Assembly: GCA_020845495.1 (NCBI GenBank)
Contig: JADLFM010000123.1
Coordinates: 1-27,738, forward strand
Source: Chloroflexota bacterium
GTDB taxonomy: Bacteria; Chloroflexota; UBA6077; JACCZL01
Length of the DNA stretch: 27,738 bases
Direction: 5' to 3'
Below the pieces are notes generated by a model. The model saw nothing but the letters and a program-made list of their open reading frames with translations. It was not told the origin of the DNA and made no database searches. This document shows positions 14,898 through 22,838 of this stretch, in pieces (the first letter of the stretch is position 1; every line of letters starts with the position of its first letter). The position numbers and the translations under genes were made by a program.

Positions 14898-15955
14898 CAG
14901 GGCGTCCCGGCCAGTGCCGTCATCGGCCGAAAGAGGTGCGACACGTGCGGCAGCGAGTCCATCAAGACGACCGCCCCACCATCGTCGAACCGGAAATCCA
15001 TCCGCACGAGGCCGCGCTGCTCCAGCGCGGCCGTGACGGCGTCCTGGGCGTGTTCAGCACAGTACAGCATGAGGAATCCGCCGCCCCCTGCGCCGGTCAG
15101 TTTGCCTCCCACCGCGCCGTGGGCTCTGGCCACATCGTACCATTCGTCGATTTGGGCGTTGGTGATGCCACGGGCCAGACGCTTCTTCGTCTCCCACGAC
15201 TCGTGCAGCAAGGCGCCGTATTGATCGAGCTCGCCGGCCCGAAGCAGCGCGATCGTCGTTTCGGCCATCGCTTTGATGCGGTGGAGTGATTCGAGCGTCG
15301 CTGCGTCCTGCTTGCGCGTGGACGCCTGTTGGTGCGCGAGGATCGAGGCCGCCTCGCGCGACGAGCCTGTAAAGAACAGCAGGAGTCGGCGCTCCAGGCT
15401 TTGGACGGTGACCCGTGGGAGGTTCAGCGGTTCGACCCGGACGCCCTGGCGTCCGAAGCGGATCATATTCAGACCGCCAAACGCGGCGGCGTACTGATCC
15501 TGCCGCCCGATCGGCATGCCCAGTTTGTCGATCTCGACGAATGAGGCGAGTTCGGCAAGCTCTCCCTTGCCCATAGCCCGTCGAGATAGGGCGCTCAGCG
15601 CCTTTGCCAGCGCCACAGACACTGCGCTCGACGAGCCGAGGCCAGTGCCTGGCGGAACCTCGGAGGCGAGGAACAGCGAGATGCCGGCATCGATGCCGAA
15701 CTCGTGCAAGAACGCGCGTGGCAGCGACAGGTCGCCGTCCCATTGCCAGGGCTCGCCGCGCCGCTGCCGAAAGTACGCGTGATAATCCGAGGAGCTGATC
15801 TGGACGGAGTCCGTGTCGTTCAGCGAGACGAAGATGTAGAAGTACTTGTCGATGCTCGTCGAGACGACCAGGCCGCCGTGCTGCTCGTAGTAGGCGGGCA
15901 GATCGGTGCCGCCACCCGCCAGGCTGATGCGAACCGGTGCGCGCGCGATCAGCAT
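14897..15955 (-). CDS. hddA: GHMP kinase, D-glycero-D-manno-heptose 7-phosphate kinase-like
   Basis: A 352-residue GHMP-superfamily kinase. Motifs: RISLAGGGTDLP (10-20), the ATP-binding PPGTGLGSSSA (101-111) and motif 3 KLTGAGGGG (285-293). The AGGGTD variant is typical of HddA and related sugar kinases such as L-fucose kinases. Given GmhA and a nucleotidyltransferase immediately upstream, heptose 7-phosphate to heptose 1,7-bisphosphate is the likeliest reaction; another sugar is possible. Longer in-frame starts exist, but residues before 15955 are Arg-rich and antisense-like. The chosen ATG begins the conserved MLIARAPVRIS. It overlaps the nucleotidyltransferase end by 7 bases and its own stop overlaps the next gene as TGATG. 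Confidence 0.88.
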   Translation of the reverse strand: MLIARAPVRISLAGGGTDLPAYYEQHGGLVVSTSIDKYFYIFVSLNDTDSVQISSSDYHAYFRQRRGEPWQWDGDLSLPRAFLHEFGIDAGISLFLASEVPPGTGLGSSSAVSVALAKALSALSRRAMGKGELAELASFVEIDKLGMPIGRQDQYAAAFGGLNMIRFGRQGVRVEPLNLPRVTVQSLERRLLLFFTGSSREAASILAHQQASTRKQDAATLESLHRIKAMAETTIALLRAGELDQYGALLHESWETKKRLARGITNAQIDEWYDVARAHGAVGGKLTGAGGGGFLMLYCAEHAQDAVTAALEQRGLVRMDFRFDDGGAVVLMDSLPHVSHLFRPMTALAGTP

Positions 15956-16710
15956 GACGCGCCCTCGGTAGGAGCCGCGCCGGCATCGCGGAGCGCCGAG
16001 CGGAAGCGCCCGGCTCGGTAGTCCGCCTCGGCCTGTTCGAGACGATCTCGCGAGCCGATGTCCAGGATGTACCCGTCGAGCCGCTCGCCATAGAGCGGCT
16101 CGCCTCGGTCCAGCAGTTTCGGAAACAGGTGCAGTCCGAAGTCGTACGGCTCGTCGGGCGGGACGTCTCGGAGCACGCTCGGTTCGAGCACCAGGATTCC
16201 GCTGTTGGCCAGATTGCCCGAAATCGTGCCGGGCGCGGGCTTCTCGACGAAGCGGGTGACCCGCCCCGAGGCATCCAGCTCCACGATGCCGCACCGGCTC
16301 GGGTCGCTCACCTCGTACAGCCCGATGGTGCCTGCCGCGCCGGTCTCGCGGTGACGAGCCACGAGCGCTGACAGGTCGACGTCGGTCAGCACGTCACCGT
16401 AGATCACCAGAAAGCCGTCCGTGAGGAAGGTGTCGAGGGCGCGGGCTGCCCCGGCTGAGCCGAGGAGCCGCGCCTCGTGCGAGTAGGTCAGCGACACCCC
16501 GAACCGCCGGCCATCCCCGAAATATTCGACGATAGCGTCAGGACGATAGTGCAGGTTGATGGCAATCTCGGTGATCCCATGACGGCGCAGCAGGCCGATT
16601 GAGTGCTCGAGGACCGGCCTGCCGCCGACTGGCACCATCGGCTTGGGCATGTGCAGGGTCAGCGGACGGAGTCGCTGACCCTCACCGGCAGCCAGAACCA
16701 GGGCGCGCAT
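15949..16710 (-). CDS. hddC: Sugar-1-phosphate nucleotidyltransferase (HddC/ManC-like)
   Basis: A 253-residue nucleotidyltransferase of usual length for the short form. Motifs: AAGEGQRLRPLT (7-18, nucleotide loop), PKPMVPVGGRP (22-32), YGDVLTD (104-110, metal Asp) and FVEKP (about 158). It transfers a nucleotide from NTP to a sugar 1-phosphate. Between GmhA and a GHMP heptose kinase, D-glycero-alpha-D-manno-heptose 1-phosphate guanylyltransferase is the best guess, but mannose- or glucose-1-phosphate enzymes share these motifs. The start lies 3 bases after the GmhA stop and its end overlaps the kinase start by 7 bases. Confidence 0.85.
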   Translation of the reverse strand: MRALVLAAGEGQRLRPLTLHMPKPMVPVGGRPVLEHSIGLLRRHGITEIAINLHYRPDAIVEYFGDGRRFGVSLTYSHEARLLGSAGAARALDTFLTDGFLVIYGDVLTDVDLSALVARHRETGAAGTIGLYEVSDPSRCGIVELDASGRVTRFVEKPAPGTISGNLANSGILVLEPSVLRDVPPDEPYDFGLHLFPKLLDRGEPLYGERLDGYILDIGSRDRLEQAEADYRAGRFRSALRDAGAAPTEGASC

Positions 16711-16713
16711 CGC

Positions 16714-17313
16714 TCACTCCCTGGTGGAGCAAGCGACCGCCTGACGGATCGCGGTCGTCATGGCATGGCCAAGCGCCGAATGCACGTCTTCGACGAGTCC
16801 GTAATCGTGGCACGGGATGTGGATTGTGACGTCCGCGATCTGACCGGCAGTGCCACCGTCGAAGCCGACCAATGCAATCGTGCGGGCACCCTTGAGCGTG
16901 GCGGCGGTCAGACCGGCGATGATGTTCGGCGAGTTGCCGCTGGCGCTGATCGCCACCACGACGTCGCCCGGCTCGACCAGCGCCGCGATCTGCCCGGCGA
17001 AGATGTTCTCGTAGGTCGAATCGTTGGCCCACGCCGTGACGAGCGCGGTGTTGTCCGTCAGCGCGTAGGCGCGCAGCGGCACCTGCCCCGGGATGGTGGC
17101 CGTTTTCTGAAAATCACACACGAAGTGAGCAGCGGTGGAAGCACTTCCCCCATTGCCCATGACGTACACGCGCCGCGCCCTCTGGCGAGCCTCCAACAGG
17201 AGGTCAACCGCGGCCGTCAGTCGATCGCTCGGCACTTGCGACAACAGGCAGCGCAAGCGCTCCAGGTAGGAATCCACCGCGGACGCGGAATCCGCGGGTG
17301 CCAGGTCCAACAT
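16714..17313 (-). CDS. gmhA: SIS-domain sedoheptulose-7-phosphate isomerase
   Basis: A 199-residue SIS-fold isomerase converting sedoheptulose 7-phosphate to D-glycero-D-manno-heptose 7-phosphate. Visible are NGGSAST (54-60, phosphate loop), AAHFVCDF (61-68, with the H used by GmhA), SASGNSPN (123-130) and EDVHSALGH (175-183, with the catalytic Glu/His). Length matches GmhA. ATG 17313 is preferred over an in-frame ATG at 17361 because it follows a G-rich GGGGGG by about 4 bases and avoids a low-complexity leader. It is the first gene of the EPS operon and opens the heptose branch completed by the next two genes. Confidence 0.9.
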   Translation of the reverse strand: MLDLAPADSASAVDSYLERLRCLLSQVPSDRLTAAVDLLLEARQRARRVYVMGNGGSASTAAHFVCDFQKTATIPGQVPLRAYALTDNTALVTAWANDSTYENIFAGQIAALVEPGDVVVAISASGNSPNIIAGLTAATLKGARTIALVGFDGGTAGQIADVTIHIPCHDYGLVEDVHSALGHAMTTAIRQAVACSTRE

Positions 17314-17519
17314 GAGGCCCCCCGAATCGGGTGCGCCGCTCGTGCTCGTACGCTCTGGCAATGCTCTGACGGGCAGTCACATCGCGATTGCACCCGTCGA
17401 GCAGGCCCCGCGCCGTCGTACTTCGAAGCACCCCCATCGCACGGCGCGCCGGTGCCCGGACCGGTACGCCGTGGTTCGTCTACCGTGGGCTGCACGTCCT
17501 ACGGGACATACATCCTCTC

Positions 17520-17546
17520 GGGAGTGACAGCCAGGCTGTGGCTCCC
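17520..17546. promoter_or_regulatory. 27-bp palindrome in divergent promoter region
   Basis: GGGAG (17520-17524) pairs with CTCCC (17542-17546) and ACAGCC (17527-17532) with GGCTGT (17534-17539) around a single central A (17533). Only two base steps are unpaired. The centre at one base and the location between divergent genes favour a dimer-binding operator over an RNA hairpin. Confidence 0.45.
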
Positions 17547-17613
17547 GCTGTGGCAGACTGCTCGCTCTCCACTCTCAACTGCGATGCTAGTTCAACGACC
17601 GAGCGTCAGTCCA

Positions 17614-17643
17614 GTAATACCCCCATAGGTTACCCGATCACAA
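17614..17643 (-). promoter_or_regulatory. Weak promoter candidate for the EPS operon
   Basis: On the minus strand TTGTGA (17643-17638) is followed after 18 bases by TATTAC (17619-17614). It would give a leader of about 290 nt before gmhA, passing through the palindrome. The matches are modest and this is a guess. Confidence 0.2.
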
Positions 17644-17835
17644 CGTCTCGTTACGGCATCCGGCAGCCAGGAGCGGTCTCAGTCGAGATAGCCTGCGCAT
17701 TCTCCGCCGGCAGTCTCCAGGCTGTCCGATTTCGTGACGCGCCGCCCTGAGGACGGTACCATGTGTCGCCAGCCGCTGCGCCCTGGGGGCGTGTGCGGTG
17801 TCCATTCTGGCTTCGTGGGTGGAGGAGCGCGTCCG

Positions 17836-18990
17836 ATGGTTGTTGATTGGGTCGAAGCGCGCGACTTGCGCCAGTCGCTCGAGCGAGTGCGGCCGTACAC
17901 GATGATCTCCGATGCCGCGCTCACCGACATGGCTCGGCTCACCCACACCGTGCTGACGCAGCAGATTCCCGGCAGCTTCGTCGAATGCGGCGTCTGGCGC
18001 GGCGGCGTCTCGTTTCTGATGGCCGAGCTTGCCCGCCAGCGTGGAGCCGAGCGAAAGGTCTGGCTGTGCGACTCCTTCGAAGGTCTGCCGCCCCCGGAAG
18101 ACGTCGACGGCGCGTTTGCGAAGCAGTTCACGGAGAACAAGGACAATCCGTACTACTACGACAACTGCCGTGCCTCCTTCGAGGAAGTGCAGGCGGCGGC
18201 GGCGAAGCTGGAGCTCGGTGACTCCGTGGAGCTCGTCAAGGGCTGGTTCGATCGAACGTTGCCGGCCATCCGCGAGACGTTCGGGCCAATCGCAATTCTC
18301 CGCCTCGACTGCGACTGGTATTCCAGCGTCCGCTGCTGCCTGGATAACCTGTTCGATCAGGTCGTCGAGGGCGGGTTCATCGTCTTTGACGACTACTACT
18401 ACACCGATGGGTGTGCTGTTGCGCTCCATGAATTCCTGGGCGAACGGAAGCTCGGGTACCGGATCGAAAGTTTCAGCGCGTCATGGGCAGGTGTGGAGCG
18501 CGTCTCCGGGGCGCCGACCGGGATGGAGCCCTATGCGGATGCTTACCAGGCCGCGGTGGTCCGAAAGGGCGGTCAGGGAACCTGGCGCGAACTACGACGG
18601 GCATACTTGATCGCCCAGGACGTCGCGGCACACGTGCCCGCCGACAGCGCCTATGTGCTCGTCGACTACGACCTGCTTGGCCCGACGCCGGTGGCAGGCC
18701 GCCGAGCGGTTCCGCTGGTCGGATCGCAGCGGCGTCACCCCCGCCCGGACAACGCGGCCGTCCTGCGGGCTATCGAGGCCCGCCGAGACGCTGGCGCGCA
18801 GTACCTCGCGTTCGCCTGGCCTGCCTTCTGGTGGCTCGAACCTGGCTCGCCGTTGGCCCAGTCGCTCGACGCCAGATTTCGTCGCCTCGTCCAGAACGAG
18901 AACACCATCATCTTCGATCTCAGTACGGGACGTGACGACGCTACTGAGATCGAGCGTCGCGCCACCGCACCCGCCGGCCGGAGCCGATGA
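17836..18990 (+). CDS. TylF/MycF-type SAM methyltransferase with C-terminal extension
   Basis: A 384-residue protein. Residues 25-240 match macrocin O-methyltransferase-type class I enzymes: FVECGVWRGGVS (48-59, SAM loop), WLCDSFEGLPPP (76-87), LRLDCDWYSS (155-164) and VFDDYYYTDG (183-192), whose Asp residues bind the metal in this family. It would O-methylate a sugar or a glycosylated product. Residues about 262-365 form an extra domain (AYVLVDYDLLG, YLAFAWPAFWWLE, FRRLVQNENTIIFDL) that I know only as an uncharacterised module in sugar-modifying proteins. The start at 17836 is set by GGAGGAG 8 bases upstream; the longer in-frame start at 17734 lacks one. Confidence 0.87.
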   Translation: MVVDWVEARDLRQSLERVRPYTMISDAALTDMARLTHTVLTQQIPGSFVECGVWRGGVSFLMAELARQRGAERKVWLCDSFEGLPPPEDVDGAFAKQFTENKDNPYYYDNCRASFEEVQAAAAKLELGDSVELVKGWFDRTLPAIRETFGPIAILRLDCDWYSSVRCCLDNLFDQVVEGGFIVFDDYYYTDGCAVALHEFLGERKLGYRIESFSASWAGVERVSGAPTGMEPYADAYQAAVVRKGGQGTWRELRRAYLIAQDVAAHVPADSAYVLVDYDLLGPTPVAGRRAVPLVGSQRRHPRPDNAAVLRAIEARRDAGAQYLAFAWPAFWWLEPGSPLAQSLDARFRRLVQNENTIIFDLSTGRDDATEIERRATAPAGRSR

Positions 18991-19048
18991 GGCTCGAAGC
19001 CTCTGGAGCACCCCGGCGACTCGGTAATGGGGGAGCGCCACTCTGACG

Positions 19049-20209
19049 ATGCGGATGCTGTTCTACAACCAGGCCGGCGAGATAAGCGGCGCCGAGCGGG
19101 TGCTGCTGACGATCTTGCAGCACCTGAAGCCTGAGGCCGCCACGCCGATGCTCTGTGCTCCGCCAGGGTCGTTGCTGGCCGCTGCCGCGCACGAAGGGGT
19201 TCGGGCCGCACCGGTGGCGCCGCTCGTGCTCGGCAGGACGCGAAATCCGTTGAGACTGGGGGGCTACGCGGTGCGCGCCGGGCGGCCCTCAGCGGAGCTC
19301 GCGGCTGTGATCCGCCGCGCTCGCCCCGACGTGGTCTACGCCAATTCGATCCGCTCAGGGCTCGTGGCGGTGACGGCCGCCCGGCTGAGCGGGCGGCGCC
19401 CACGGGTGGTAGTGCACCTGCACGATCCGGTGCACCAGACAGCGCTGGATCGCATCGCGGCGCTCTACGTGGGCCGGTTGGCGGATATGCTGATCGCCGT
19501 ATCGCAGTTCGTGGCGGATGGCTTTGCGCGGGAGCAAGCGAAGGTTCGTGTCCTCTATAACGCCGTCGATCCAGAGCGCTTCCGATCGAGCCCCGAACGC
19601 ACACGCGCCGCCCGCGAGCGGCTCGGGATCGGGCCGGACGCCCCACTGCTGGCGGTTGTCGGGCAGCTTACGCCCTGGAAGGGCCAGCGTGAAGCGCTCG
19701 ATGCCCTGGCCACGATCCGTGCCGAGATTCCGAACACGCACCTCTTGATCGCCGGGTCGGCCAAGTTCACCGGGCGTCACCGCCAGTACGATACCGAGGC
19801 ATACCAACAAACCCTGACGGCACGCGCCGCGCAGCCAGACCTCGCAGGCGCCGTGCATATGACCGGTGAGATCAGCGACGTCGCCTCGATCTACGCGTCG
19901 GCCACGCTCGTACTGGTACCCTCCTGGTACGAAGCGTTCGCCATGGTGGTCCTCGAAGCGATGGCTGCGGAACGGCCGCTCATCGCCTCGGCGGCCGGCG
20001 GAAACCTGGAGATCATCCGCCACGACGTGGATGGCTGGCTCGTGCCGCCACGAGACCCGGCGGCGTTAGCGGCGGCGGCTCTCGGACTCCTTCGCGATCC
20101 GCAACAACGGGAGCGGCTCGCCGCCAACGGACATTCGCGTGTCGTGGAACGACACACGATCGGACCATATATGCAACGCTTCAGCGAAATCCTCGGGCTT
20201 TCAGCCTGA
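19049..20209 (+). CDS. Glycosyltransferase family 4
   Basis: A 386-residue GT-B transferase. Motifs: GEISGAERVL (10-19, acceptor loop), VHLHDP (122-127), NAVDPERF (171-178), donor-site lysine in TPWKGQ (K211), and YEAFAMVVLE (294-303, GT4 E-x7-E motif) followed by SAAGGNLEII. Being on the plus strand, it is not part of the EPS operon; it follows the methyltransferase by 58 bp and may add the sugar that enzyme methylates. A second ATG two codons on (19055) is an alternative start. No membrane segment is seen. Confidence 0.87.
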   Translation: MRMLFYNQAGEISGAERVLLTILQHLKPEAATPMLCAPPGSLLAAAAHEGVRAAPVAPLVLGRTRNPLRLGGYAVRAGRPSAELAAVIRRARPDVVYANSIRSGLVAVTAARLSGRRPRVVVHLHDPVHQTALDRIAALYVGRLADMLIAVSQFVADGFAREQAKVRVLYNAVDPERFRSSPERTRAARERLGIGPDAPLLAVVGQLTPWKGQREALDALATIRAEIPNTHLLIAGSAKFTGRHRQYDTEAYQQTLTARAAQPDLAGAVHMTGEISDVASIYASATLVLVPSWYEAFAMVVLEAMAAERPLIASAAGGNLEIIRHDVDGWLVPPRDPAALAAAALGLLRDPQQRERLAANGHSRVVERHTIGPYMQRFSEILGLSA

Positions 20210-20231
20210 CGAGCCCGGCGCACCAGGTAAG

Positions 20232-20248
20232 GGCCGGCCGCGCCGGCC
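20232..20248. terminator. GC-rich hairpin after the plus-strand GT4
   Basis: GGCCGGC (20232-20238) and GCCGGCC (20242-20248) form a perfect 7-bp stem with a 3-base loop, 23 bp past the GT4 stop. There is no T-run, so it could attenuate rather than terminate. Confidence 0.3.
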
Positions 20249-20402
20249 TGGACGCGACGGGAGAAGGGACCGCGAGCATGTCGTTTGACGGACCTAGCTG
20301 CACCCTGGCAGAACGATGCCGTCGCTGCCGAGCCGTTCCCCGGGCACACCAGGCAGCCGGCCAACCGATCGACGATCCAAGCCGGGCTGCGAGGGTGGAC
20401 GA

Positions 20403-21179
20403 ATGACCGTCCCTACTGGGCGTGACCGGTGGACCGTGCGGCCCCGGCCACTCGAGAATCCGCGCCTTCGGCTCTTCTGCTTCCCGCACAGTGGCGGCGG
20501 TGCCGCGCAGTACACCCGCTGGCCCGCCGATCTCCCGCCGGACATCGAGGTGTGTGCAGTCCAACTGCCAGGCCGTGAGCAGCGCGTTTCCGAGGCGCCC
20601 TTCTCGCACATGGCGCCGCTGGTCGAGGAACTTCTTCGGGTGCTCGCTCCGTACTTCGAGGCGCCGTTCGCGTTCTTCGGCCACAGCCTCGGGGGCTTCA
20701 TCAGCTTCGATCTGGCTCGCGCGCTGCGGCGCCAGGGACGGACTGGCCCGCTGCACCTGTTCGTGGCCGGCTCGCGTGCGCCCCAGCTTCCGAGCCGGCT
20801 GCCGGACCTCCACCACCTGCCGGACCCGGAGTTCATCGACGGACTGCGACGCTACGAAGGGACGCCGGATGAGGCGCTGCAAAATGCCGACCTCATGCGC
20901 CTGCTGCTCCCGATGTTACGCGCGGATTTCAGCCTGACCGAGACGAACGACTACGTCCAGGAGCCGCCATTTGACGTGCCAATCTCGGTGTTCGGCGGCC
21001 TCGACGATCCCGTTGTCGAGCGCTTCGAGCTTACCGCCTGGCGCGAGCACACGACCCGTGCCCTGACCTTGCGGATGCTCCCGGGCGACCACTTCTTCGT
21101 GCAGTCGGCCCGATCGCTCCTGCTCTCTGCACTGGTCGAAGATCTCGAGGAGTCCGCGCCCCTGATGGCGGCTCCCTGA
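20403..21179 (+). CDS. Type II thioesterase of a PKS/NRPS system
   Basis: A 258-residue alpha/beta-hydrolase of the external (type II) thioesterase family, which removes wrong or stalled acyl groups from carrier proteins. Visible: FCFPHSGGGAAQY (25-37, family signature), VQLPGREQR (53-61), GHSLGG (93-98, nucleophile S95), GGLDD (catalytic D201) and GDHFF (H230). The start at ATG 20403 is chosen because GAGGGTGG lies about 5-8 bases upstream and the earlier in-frame start at 20316 adds a Pro/Arg-rich leader. It converges toward the minus-strand NRPS locus, so its partner is probably that assembly line. Confidence 0.92.
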   Translation: MTVPTGRDRWTVRPRPLENPRLRLFCFPHSGGGAAQYTRWPADLPPDIEVCAVQLPGREQRVSEAPFSHMAPLVEELLRVLAPYFEAPFAFFGHSLGGFISFDLARALRRQGRTGPLHLFVAGSRAPQLPSRLPDLHHLPDPEFIDGLRRYEGTPDEALQNADLMRLLLPMLRADFSLTETNDYVQEPPFDVPISVFGGLDDPVVERFELTAWREHTTRALTLRMLPGDHFFVQSARSLLLSALVEDLEESAPLMAAP

Positions 21180-21231
21180 CGCCGGGGCGGGTGTAGGATT
21201 GCCCGCGCTCTCCGAGCGGGTCACCCTCCTT

Positions 21232-21273
21232 CTTCCTGGCTTCTCCCATGCCCAGGGAGAGATGGCCAGGAAG
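21232..21273. terminator. Large bidirectional hairpin between convergent genes
   Basis: CTTCCTGGC (21232-21240) pairs with GCCAGGAAG (21265-21273), and inside it TCTCCC (21242-21247) pairs with GGGAGA (21255-21260) around a 7-base loop, with a 1x4 internal loop between. It sits between the thioesterase and the alpha/beta hydrolase, which converge. A pyrimidine run precedes it on the plus strand. Confidence 0.6.
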
Positions 21274-21329
21274 ACAGGGGCGGCGATCGCGCCTCAGCCG
21301 ATCCTCCGAGCAGTCCCGAACCTCGCGGA

Positions 21330-22361
21330 CTATCCTTTCACATAACGATCCAAAAACTCAAGCGATCGAGTGAATATCTCAGTCGAATACTCGGTGAGTT
21401 GGTGATCGCCATCAGAGTAGAGATATATCTCTACCGTTTTATTGAGCTTCTTCAACAAATCGTAAAGATGTTGAGATTGTTGCCAGGGCACGACCTCGTC
21501 TTTTTGGCCGTGGTGAAGCTGCATCGGCGCCGTAATATCCGAGAGATGTGCCATAAAATCGTATTGTGCCCAAAACGAAGGGTTATCTGATGGAGAACCA
21601 TGCGCCTTGATGAGCGCTTCTATCGGTTTCCATTGCTCCTGCTCCTCAGGTGTGAGTTTTTTGGTATTGGCCACCTGTATCCCTTGATTGACGATATCGA
21701 TGAACGAGACGAACGTTCCTGCTACCGTGATAGCTGCCTTGATATCTGGCGACAGGACCACGTCGAAGAGCGTCACCGACCCACCCAACGAATGACCACC
21801 CACGCCGATCTTCGAGCTATCAACCCCTGGATATTGTTTGATGGATGCTATCGCGTTCATCGAGTCGATGGGTGGTCCAGAGGTATCATACGCGTTGCCA
21901 TCAGAGCCGGCGAAGCCGCGATACGCCGGCTGAAACACCACATAACCTTTACTCGCGAAATTCTTGCCCACGTCATCGTCATTTTGCCGGCCGAACTTCT
22001 CAGGATCGGCCCAGCCGTGGTTCCAGACAAACACCGGCCAACCGTTGGCGGGAGGGTTGCCCTTGGGAACGGTGAGCAGCGCGGAAATCCTCAGTCCGTC
22101 AGAGTAGTAGCTTGTGACATATTGGGTATAAGCATCGGTTTCCGCGACCGCCTGCTCGACGGTGATCGGGCTACCTGGATACGCCCGAGCCTTCCACTCG
22201 TCGACCGTGCGCAGGACTACCGGTGATGGGCTGGCGGCTGCCTGGTTGGCGGGAGGTACGGGCGCGGTAGACGTCGTAGCCGTCTGTGATGCTGCCCGAA
22301 GCTGGCTCACGACGATGAGTGCAACGACGATCCCCACGACGACGAGCAGCAAGTTACGCAT
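21330..22361 (-). CDS. Membrane-anchored alpha/beta hydrolase (dienelactone hydrolase/acyl-peptidase-like)
   Basis: A 343-residue hydrolase. Residues 3-20 form an N-terminal membrane anchor or signal segment, then an Ala/Pro/Thr spacer (25-48), then the catalytic domain: VFVWNHGWADP (110-120, oxyanion region), GGHSLGGS (188-195, S191), HGQKDEVVPW (D288) and SDGDHQLTE (H320). The substrate is probably an ester or peptide outside the cytoplasm. Base use is unlike its neighbours: much of 21340-21700 is AT-rich in an otherwise GC-rich window, which suggests transfer. ATG 22361 is set by GAGGGAG 5 bases upstream and by the hydrophobic start; a longer frame to 22472 is rejected. Confidence 0.85.
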   Translation of the reverse strand: MRNLLLVVVGIVVALIVVSQLRAASQTATTSTAPVPPANQAAASPSPVVLRTVDEWKARAYPGSPITVEQAVAETDAYTQYVTSYYSDGLRISALLTVPKGNPPANGWPVFVWNHGWADPEKFGRQNDDDVGKNFASKGYVVFQPAYRGFAGSDGNAYDTSGPPIDSMNAIASIKQYPGVDSSKIGVGGHSLGGSVTLFDVVLSPDIKAAITVAGTFVSFIDIVNQGIQVANTKKLTPEEQEQWKPIEALIKAHGSPSDNPSFWAQYDFMAHLSDITAPMQLHHGQKDEVVPWQQSQHLYDLLKKLNKTVEIYLYSDGDHQLTEYSTEIFTRSLEFLDRYVKG

Positions 22362-22838
22362 CTCTACTCCCTCTCGCCATAGCTCCACTGTCGTAATGGC
22401 TGAACCCCCCATGGCTCGATCGACGAAAGCATGCCATCGCGCCGGTATGTGGTGCGCGATATTTCCGACCACGCTATCTGGAGCCGCCGCCGAACGCCGG
22501 CCTCGGTGCTCTACGCACGCCGAGGCCGCGTCGGCGGCGACCGGGGACGCTCCGTATCGCTTCCCCGAGTGGAGACGCCGGTGCTTTCTCGACGCGAGCC
22601 GTCGCTCGCTCCGTGGCCGCTGGGATCAGACCCTTGGGGATCAGACCCTTGGGGATCAGACCCCTGGGGATCAGACCCCTGGCGCCCGCATGATGCCGGT
22701 CAGCGCCCACTGAAGCGCGGAATCCCATCGATGGATGACGGACTCACCGGCAAGGACGCGCCGCGCATCATGCGTCCACTCCGGCGCCCGCGGCCACTCG
22801 ACCACTCGCGACGTGACCGTCACGACATCGAGGGCGCA
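22362..22838. other. Spacer between NRPS stop and hydrolase start
   Basis: A 477-bp stretch with a four-copy 15-bp repeat (22622-22681) and no convincing gene. Frames through it on either strand are repeat-derived (GLIPKGLIP on the minus strand) or Arg-rich. The promoter for the hydrolase is expected here but I cannot place it. Confidence 0.5.
22622..22681. repeat. 15-bp tandem repeat, four copies
   Basis: GGGATCAGACCCTTG occurs at 22622-22636 and 22637-22651, then GGGATCAGACCCCTG at 22652-22666 and 22667-22681. Each unit has a GGG...CCC half-dyad. The array is about 260 bp upstream of the hydrolase start and 160 bp past the NRPS stop. Confidence 0.9.

Larger units (their letters stand above)
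17314..17835. other. Divergent regulatory spacer
   Basis: A 522-bp gap between the EPS operon (minus) and the methyltransferase group (plus). It contains a 27-bp imperfect palindrome (17520-17546) and a minus-strand promoter candidate. Frames in this interval on both strands are Arg/Pro-rich and look like noise. Control of the EPS operon and the plus-strand genes probably sits here. Confidence 0.45.

Noticed and set aside
15956..16294. Longer N-terminus for the GHMP kinase
   Set aside because: It would overlap most of the upstream nucleotidyltransferase gene in another frame and is Arg-rich; the conserved kinase start is at 15955.
22622..22681. CRISPR-like array
   Set aside because: The 15-bp units are directly adjacent with no spacers and no cas genes are nearby.
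22474..22728. Minus-strand frame with GLIPKGLIP repeats as a peptide gene
   Set aside because: The repeated peptide simply reflects the 15-bp DNA repeat; flanking residues are Arg/Gly-rich noise and no ribosome site is seen.
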